Below are positions 58,445 through 64,000 of a stretch of DNA of 64,000 nucleotides, one piece after another. Both the position numbers and the translations under genes were made by a program. The stretch is from Lytechinus pictus (lineage: Eukaryota; Echinodermata; Echinoidea; Temnopleuroida; Toxopneustidae), in the NCBI RefSeq assembly GCF_037042905.1, contig NC_087245.1, positions 8,137,501-8,201,500 of the forward strand. The letters are read 5' to 3'. Position 1 is the first letter of the stretch; each line of letters starts with the position of its first letter. The notes beneath the pieces were generated by a model, which searched no databases, was not told the origin of the DNA, and worked only from the letters and a program-made list of their open reading frames with translations.

Positions 58445-60186
58445 GTTAGTATACAAAGGCACGTTAAACAAATCCATAGAGAGGGAATGGGGTAAGCTTT
58501 ATGTTGCAAGTCCTCAAGCCACTCCCCACCTTTTTTTTTACCATTTTTGTCTCGCCTGCATAGCAGAGCAAGACTAGTGTATAGGCGCCGCTTTTCCGAC
58601 GGCGGCAGCGGCGTCAACATTGATATCTTTACCAAATGTTAAAGTTTTTTAAATGACATAACTTAAAAAGTGTATGGACCTAATTCATGAAACCTGGATA
58701 TAAGGGTAATCAAGTATTACTGAACATCCTGCCTGAGTTTCAGGTCACAGGACCAAGGTCAAAGGTCATTTAGGGTCAATGAACTTAGACCAGGAACATG
58801 TTGGAGGAATCAATATGGAAATCTTAACCTAAGGTTAAGTTTTTGAAATGTCGTCATAACTTAGAAAGTATATGGACCTAGCTCATGAAACTTGGACATA
58901 AGATTAATTAAGTATCTCTAAACATCCTGCCTGAGTTTCAGGTCACAGGTCAAAGGTCATTTAGGGTCAATGAACTTTATAGACCATGTTGGAGGAATCA
59001 ATATGGAAATCTTAACCTAAGGTTAAGTTTTTGAAATGTCATCATAACTTAGAAAGTATATGGACCTAGCTCATGAGACTTGGACATAAGATTAATTAAG
59101 TATCTCTGAACATCCTGTGCGGGTTTCAGGTCACATACAACAAAGGCCAATGGTCATTTAAGGTCAATGAATTTTGCCGAGTTGGGGGTAATTGTCTAAT
59201 TGCCATCATTACTTTGAAAGTTTATAGATGTAGTTAATGAAATGTGGACATAGGGTAATCAAGTATCACTGCTCATCTTGCACAAGTCCTAGGTCACTTG
59301 ATCAAGGTCAAATGTCATTTAGGGTCAATGAACTTAGTATTGTTATGAATGGTGTTTTTTTTTTTTTGAATAATTCTATAGTCATTTTCAAAGTAAGCAC
59401 TGGTGCTGTATTGAATCGCGTAATGCAGGCAAGACTGCCAGAGGCGATCCACTTGTTTTAATATTGATTTGCCAATGACCAAATCATACACTGACATGGG
59501 TAACGGTTCATTCATGTACATACTTATGTGTTCATAAACTACAGAACCTATGCCACCCAGTGTCACCTACAACAGGGCTCTCACTTGTGCAGATTACACC
59601 ACCGTTATTTATTCTAAAGAAATAGCCAGACTGTTTCTTGGTACCAAATCCAATGTCTAAAATAACATAATCATTCTTTTGTTTTCTGAAAGAAATAAGG
59701 AAACCCGACTACAATAAGACAATTGATGCAATGGTTACAAGATTTACTGTGGGCTGATTTATGTTACATTCTAGACAATCTAGAGACCTTATTTTTGCTG
59801 TCTTGACTCAAGAAGTCATGATGATCACCAAAATCATTTGCTCAAAAGTTCTTCCACATTGTAAATTTTATGGTGAAAAGACATCCTGCAAGAATTGCTC
59901 CAGGCTTCTTTTTTGTCATTTTCATGATTTATTTTTCACTCTACAGTACTGTTATTTGTCAAATTATTCTTTGTTGTAAACCTACATAGTATGGACATAA
60001 TAGTTGTTGTTGGTGGTTATTTCCATTCATCATTCTTAGTAATGTTATTTTTACTATTGTTTTTTCTGTGTCTCATAATTTGATGTCTTCTACAGACCCA
60101 GATGCCTGATCCTAAGACTTACAAACAACATTTTGAGAATAAGCACCCAAAGGCTCCACTTCCAGCTGAACTCAAAGAAGCATAGG
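58307..60186 (+). CDS. ZNF706: ZNF706 homologue (small 4F5/C2H2 zinc-finger protein), 2 coding exons
   Basis: Exons 58307-58444 and 60097-60186 give 228 nt, 75 residues (vertebrate ZNF706 has 76). The N-terminus MARGQQKIQSQQK is the 4F5-type motif, followed by a Lys-rich stretch. The C2H2 finger is C42, C45, H58, H63 (CAVCMTQMPDPKTYKQHF, then HPKAPLPAEL). The intron cuts between the Cys pair and the His pair, phase 0. Vertebrate ZNF706 is a small nuclear protein implicated in stem-cell fate control and, with SERF proteins, in amyloid modulation. An acceptor (cttcttgtag) two bases before the ATG implies a 5' UTR intron. A strong donor (AAG/gtgagt, 60211) 24 nt after the stop suggests a 3' UTR intron too. 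A family B repeat fills half the coding intron. Confidence 0.95.
58548..59457 (-). repeat. Dispersed repeat family B, inverse full copy in ZNF706 intron
   Basis: Begins TGTCTCGCCTGCATAGCAGA and ends CGCGTAATGCAGGCAAGACT and CCAGAGGCGATCCACTTG. Contains four or five units with AAAGGTCATTTAGGGTCAAT. Confidence 0.75.
60097..60186 (+). CDS. ZNF706: ZNF706 coding exon 2 (residues 47-75, stop)
   Basis: Acceptor ttctacag, then TQMPDPKTYKQHFENKHPKA, PLPAELKEA and TAG. Found by homology; too short to be conspicuous. Confidence 0.95.
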
Positions 60187-60948
60187 AAACCAATCTTTCC
60201 TCACCTAAGGTGAGTTTGGTCATTATAAATATAATATATTTCCTGAGAGCCAATTTATATACTTTTTCAGAATTACTTAACATTGATGCAAACATTTAAC
60301 TTGTAAGAGTACCCAAAGTTCCATTTGCAGCAGATAGGGGATCAGTTAAATAGTTCACATACATGTAAACATAATTATGATGGCAGGATAGTTCATCTGG
60401 ATTTCTATGTTTGAAATACTTATAGCAGATTATTTTTAAAAAATTGTGAGGTTATGCTCTTGATTTGTAGCATTTCAGCTCTGGAACCAGAATTTCTTTG
60501 TATTAAGCATTAGGTGTATAAAGTGACATCTAAGTTGTGGAAAAAAATATCATTGAGTTTTCAAATTCCTTCTTGATATTCAGAATACATTGAAAAACTC
60601 ACCACAAAGACTGATCTTCATGTTTCCTCATATTTTTTTTTTTTTGTGAAACTGCATGATGATATAGCCAAGTTATTATCATTTTGGCCATTTCATTAAG
60701 TCACAGCAAACACCACAATTGCGAAAGTCCGTATTTAGCTTTGGTAATTCCCCCAATGCATCTATCACTATTCCAAATCATTACTAGATCATAATTATGA
60801 ACGCGCTTATGATGTGAAGGATACATGTAAAATGAAAGTTTTACAGGATAAATTTTGGAAGTCGTACATGAAAATTTATTTTGATTGAATGCCCTGTTCA
60901 AAAGAAAATACGTACAATATACCTACCTGATTTTTTTTTCTTGTTTCT
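60187..60948. other. Downstream of ZNF706, no further gene seen
   Basis: Probably the ZNF706 3' UTR and a possible UTR intron starting 60211. Otherwise AT-rich without recognisable coding sequence. Confidence 0.45.
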
Positions 60949-61702
60949 TTTCAACCCCATTTCAAAGATAACAATCTCGACTTTAAAAAACATGTTGACA
61001 GCATATCTTTAATTGTAAAACAAAAACTAGGAACTATTCGCCACTGTAAACAGTATTTTGATAAAGCACAATTGAATAAGCTGTATTGGGCTTTTGTAAT
61101 GCCCCATACAGGGTTGGCGCGTTTTAAACGGTGTGTTTTAAAACATGTTTTAAAACGCGTTTTAAAACACCCGTTTTTTTTACAAAAAAAACGTGTTTTA
61201 AAACACCTCATAGACTCGTGTGTTATAAATATGCAGGGATGTGATTTTACATGAATTTATTTTTTATACTTTTATTTCTTAATTAGTTTATTATTTTCTT
61301 CTAACTAAATCTCTTTCTCAACACCACTCTTTTTCTCCTCTCTCTTTCCCCCCTTATTCTCCCTTTCTCCATTGCTTTGTCATGTTCCTTTCCTCCTGTT
61401 CAATTGTGCACATCAATCCATATTTAAGAATATTCTCATTTTAACAAACATCTGAGTGTTGTGCTCACTTTTAGACAGGGAAAGAAACACTATTTAAAAT
61501 GAGCTCAAATATGTAATAGTAGTACTTGAATGAAATGGAAGTGTTGCACAAACATAATAATATTTTGCAAATAGACTGTACATGTATATCTGACATTGTA
61601 ACCTTGAGGTACACACGAAATTAGGTGAAACTTTGCGCTTCGTAAAGATGAAGAAAAGTAATTTAATTCAGTATAAGATAATCAGCTAGCAAACCTTTTT
61701 TT

Positions 61703-62022
61703 CCTCCCTGAACATGTGTGGAACTACCATTGTTTTAACATTTTTTGGTTCAGTCAAGTTGGTCATTATTATCAAATCTGTAAAAATTGAAATATTGTAT
61801 TGTTCAAACAATTAAAAAAAAATAGTGAGGGGCATTATCAACTCTCTCATTTGCACATCACTGAGTTGTAATAAATGTTTTGTGAAAAATAAGCGAAATT
61901 TTAAAATGTTATAACTTTCTTATTTTACATCCGATTTTGATGTAATTTTCAGCATTATGCTTGTTTGAATTTTTTCTACTGATTCAAATCAAACATTTTT
62001 CTGGGGTGGACTTGACCTTTAA
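61703..62022. mobile_element. Foldback MITE family A, right half only
   Basis: Starts TTTCCTCCCTGAACATGTGT and runs through TTACATCCGATTTTGATG to CTGGGGTGGACTTGACCTTT. The left arm is absent. Confidence 0.7.
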
Positions 62023-62514
62023 CCCTCCTAACACTCCCAGGGGACCGTAATGGCCCCCTTAAAAATTTCTATGATAAATCCATAAGCACAACAGGGCCAC
62101 GCCATATTGTTCAAGACTATTTTTTGGATACATGCATGGATATGTGGTTATGATATTACCATGGAGCTATCAACACATTAATAGCTCAATGATATTACAA
62201 GTGCATGACAGACCAGAATTGCTCAATATCGTGATTTCATGTATAAAGCCAATGCTAATTTTTCGCCAACATTTTTATCTGTATCAATATTTGTACTTTT
62301 TGTTAATGATTGGAAAATTATTGCCAATAATTTCCATTAAAAAACTGATAAAAAAAACACAAAAGTAACCACAAAACTGTAGATAAGAAATATGTAAAAA
62401 AAAACAGTTAAAACAAACATTAAAAAAACAATTTGATCAGAATTCCTCAATTAAAGAAATAAGCAGTTCAAGGGCCTAATATTTATAGATTTAAACCCAA
62501 TTTTGTATTTCATG

Positions 62515-62750
62515 CACTTATGGGTACCCGGTAGAATGTAAAAGTCATTGTAGCTTGTCCAGTACTGTGTGCGCCTCACTGGCGACTGACTTGAATACTA
62601 CCCAGGGAGTGGAGGATGTGCATACATTGTGTGCGGGAATGACTGATTGAATCCGATGATTGTGGTAATAATAAATCTTTAAAGCGCTTAGACATGTTGT
62701 TCCAATGTATTAAGCGCGATATAAAAGCGGACTTTTATCATTATTATTAC
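62515..62750 (+). repeat. SINE-like repeat, copy 2
   Basis: TTATGGGTACCCGGTAGAAT at the start and ATTAAGCGCGATATAAAAGC with an ATTATTATTA tail at the end. Shares head and tail words with 10041-10190 (opposite strand). Confidence 0.55.
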
Positions 62751-63695
62751 TTAAAATTTGTATAATTGATTCAAATGAAATAAAGCATATTGAGTAAATG
62801 AAATTAAGCATTGAAAGCCTATAGTCTATAGATTATGTCATTTTCTTACATTGTGCAAATTCTTCTCACCCCCTAGATTGACAAGACTAAAAAAACCCTG
62901 AGACTTCATCATATGTATGAGGAATAAACTTATGAAATGTCAACTTACTTTTTCGGCATTCAATTTCCTTGATTTTGTTATTTGGGGGAAAATATGAACT
63001 TTTCTGTTGGAAATTCAGTAAAAAAAATTGTAGTCATCTCTTACTAATACTTTAAAAATGTATTTAAAACATCAAGAACTTAAATCATACTGTATTAAAT
63101 GTACAATTTAATTGATTTACAGAAAATTACATCGTTCGTTGGGAAAAAAACGTTTTAAAACGATTTAAAACGTTTTAAAACAATAAAAAGCGTTTTATTT
63201 GTTTTTTTTAATAAAAAACGTTTTTTATTACAACCCTGCCCCCATATAATGTATTGCTGTACCGTCTGGACGGAAAGATCTGAAATTAATCACAGTAAGT
63301 TAGAGAGATTACATAAGAGGGCAGCATACATGGTATCTAACTTCTCTTGGGAAACTCCATCTGAACAAATTTTCAAAATATTATCCTGGCCCAAAATACC
63401 CAATGTCTTTTTTAGAGCATCTCGCTTAATGGTTCATAAATGTTTACACGAAGCTGCTCCCCAGGTGCTTTGTGATAAGTTTATTTATATAGAGAAAATA
63501 TCCTCGCGAACAACTAGAAGCACAAATAAGATGATAATCAGGGTGCCATATGCTCGTACAACCTTTTATCAGAAATCATTTTTTGTCACAGGCCCATTAC
63601 ATTGGAAGAAACTACCCGAACACCTCCGATTCATAGAAAACATTAAACAGTTCAAACGGGAAATGGCTAAATGTGAAAAAACCTTTAATATGTAA

Positions 63696-64000
63696 TAGGG
63701 ACTAATGGTGGAATCTATTTTATTCTTTCTCCTCATTTTGTACATATTTTATCTCTTTTCATGTGTATATAATGTTTTCGTTTAGTTTTAGGTAACATCT
63801 GTACAGTATCATATTTTATTTGTTCTGTTATTTTCCATAGTTAATTATGCTTATTTCATTTCATTTTTTTTTTCAATATTAGTATTTATGCTCTATTCTT
63901 TGTTTATATTTGAATACGTTACCATGTTTTATATTTGTGTTTGTTCACGAAGGGCCTCAACGAAAACCAGCTTGTTGCTGATTGAGCTACCCTTCTTTTA
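63696..64000 (+). mobile_element. LINE 3' UTR, running off the window
   Basis: Follows the stop of the LINE ORF. T-rich, then CACGAAGGGCCTCAACGAAA and TGATTGAGCTACCCTTC, wording I associate with LINE 3' ends in this group. The tail lies beyond the window. Confidence 0.6.

Larger units (their letters stand above)
61109..63238. mobile_element. 2.1-kb hAT-like element inserted in the LINE ORF
   Basis: Left end CAGGGTTGGCGCGTTTTAAA, right end ATTACAACCCTG. Flanking 8-mers GCCCCATA (61101-61108) and CCCCCATA (63239-63246) match at seven of eight. Both arms are full of GTTTTAAAAC words that can pair. Its interior holds a partial family A MITE (61703-62022), a small palindrome (62152-62199) and a SINE-like repeat (62515-62750). 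No transposase seen. Confidence 0.78.
60949..63695 (+). pseudogene. 3' part of a LINE reverse-transcriptase ORF, split by a hAT-like insertion
   Basis: The left piece (about 60949-61108) reads LDFKKHVDSISLIVKQKLGT and KAQLNKLYWAFVMPH. The right piece (63239-63695) reads MYCCTVWTERSEINHSKLER, LHKRAAYMVSNFSWETP and on to a stop after EKTFNM. Together they match the thumb and C-terminal region of non-LTR retrotransposon ORF2 (the LYxAxVxPHxxYCxxVW and KLxRLxKRAAR motifs of Jockey/RTE-like elements). The two pieces meet in the same codon once the insertion and one 8-bp duplication are discounted. 5'-truncated; no endonuclease or RT palm visible. Confidence 0.8.

Overview
This window is eukaryotic nuclear DNA from a marine deuterostome invertebrate. 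Evidence: spliced genes with GT-AG introns, many small foldback transposons, tRNA-derived SINE-like sequences, long (TA)n tracts and AT-rich introns. The repeat vocabulary (GCGAGCGCGAAGCGCGAGCT monomers, tandem units carrying TGACCTTTGACCTTGATCATG, short-TIR elements everywhere) is what I associate with echinoderms, most likely a sea urchin or relative. That placement is inference from memory, not a search.

Four real protein-coding genes can be assembled exon by exon. (1) Positions 27930 down to 3964, minus strand: bystin (BYSL/Enp1, 40S ribosome assembly), 10 exons, 429 codons, complete. Intron 1 is 13.3 kb and holds a stack of nested transposons. (2) Positions 35000-42762, plus strand: an intact six-exon, 889-residue protein with an N-terminal THAP DNA-binding domain and a C-terminal DDE transposase core carrying the D(2)H motif. 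(3) Positions 49839 down to 48348, minus strand: a two-exon, 195-residue free-standing P2X7-type intracellular ('ballast') domain, with no ion-channel part. (4) Positions 58307-60186, plus strand: the ZNF706 homologue, 75 residues, two coding exons plus evidence of a 5' UTR exon.

The main discovery candidate is that genes 2 and 3 sit inside one large DNA transposon. The interval 34697-50430 (15.7 kb) starts and ends with the inverted 11-mer AGGGGAATCCA. It is bounded on both sides by TTAA, and has a matching inverted subterminal block about 150 bp in from each end. TTAA target duplication plus a THAP-DDE transposase point to the Kolobok superfamily. The element would be a giant, apparently intact copy that carries a P2X7-ballast-domain gene as a second gene at the opposite end and on the opposite strand.

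Layout: 1-3963 repeats downstream of bystin; 3964-27930 bystin and its transposon-filled introns; 27931-33588 intergenic SINEs, microsatellites, mariner-like and foldback repeats; 33589-34593 hAT-like element; 34697-50430 the Kolobok-like element; 50435-58304 intergenic repeats including a 2.6-kb element with a repeated TTACGTATGGGACA word; 58305-60186 ZNF706; 60949-64000 the 3' end of a LINE whose reverse-transcriptase ORF is split by a 2.1-kb hAT-like insertion. Bystin and ZNF706 are host housekeeping genes with no evident functional link. The THAP-DDE and P2X7-like genes would cooperate, if at all, as parts of the mobile element.
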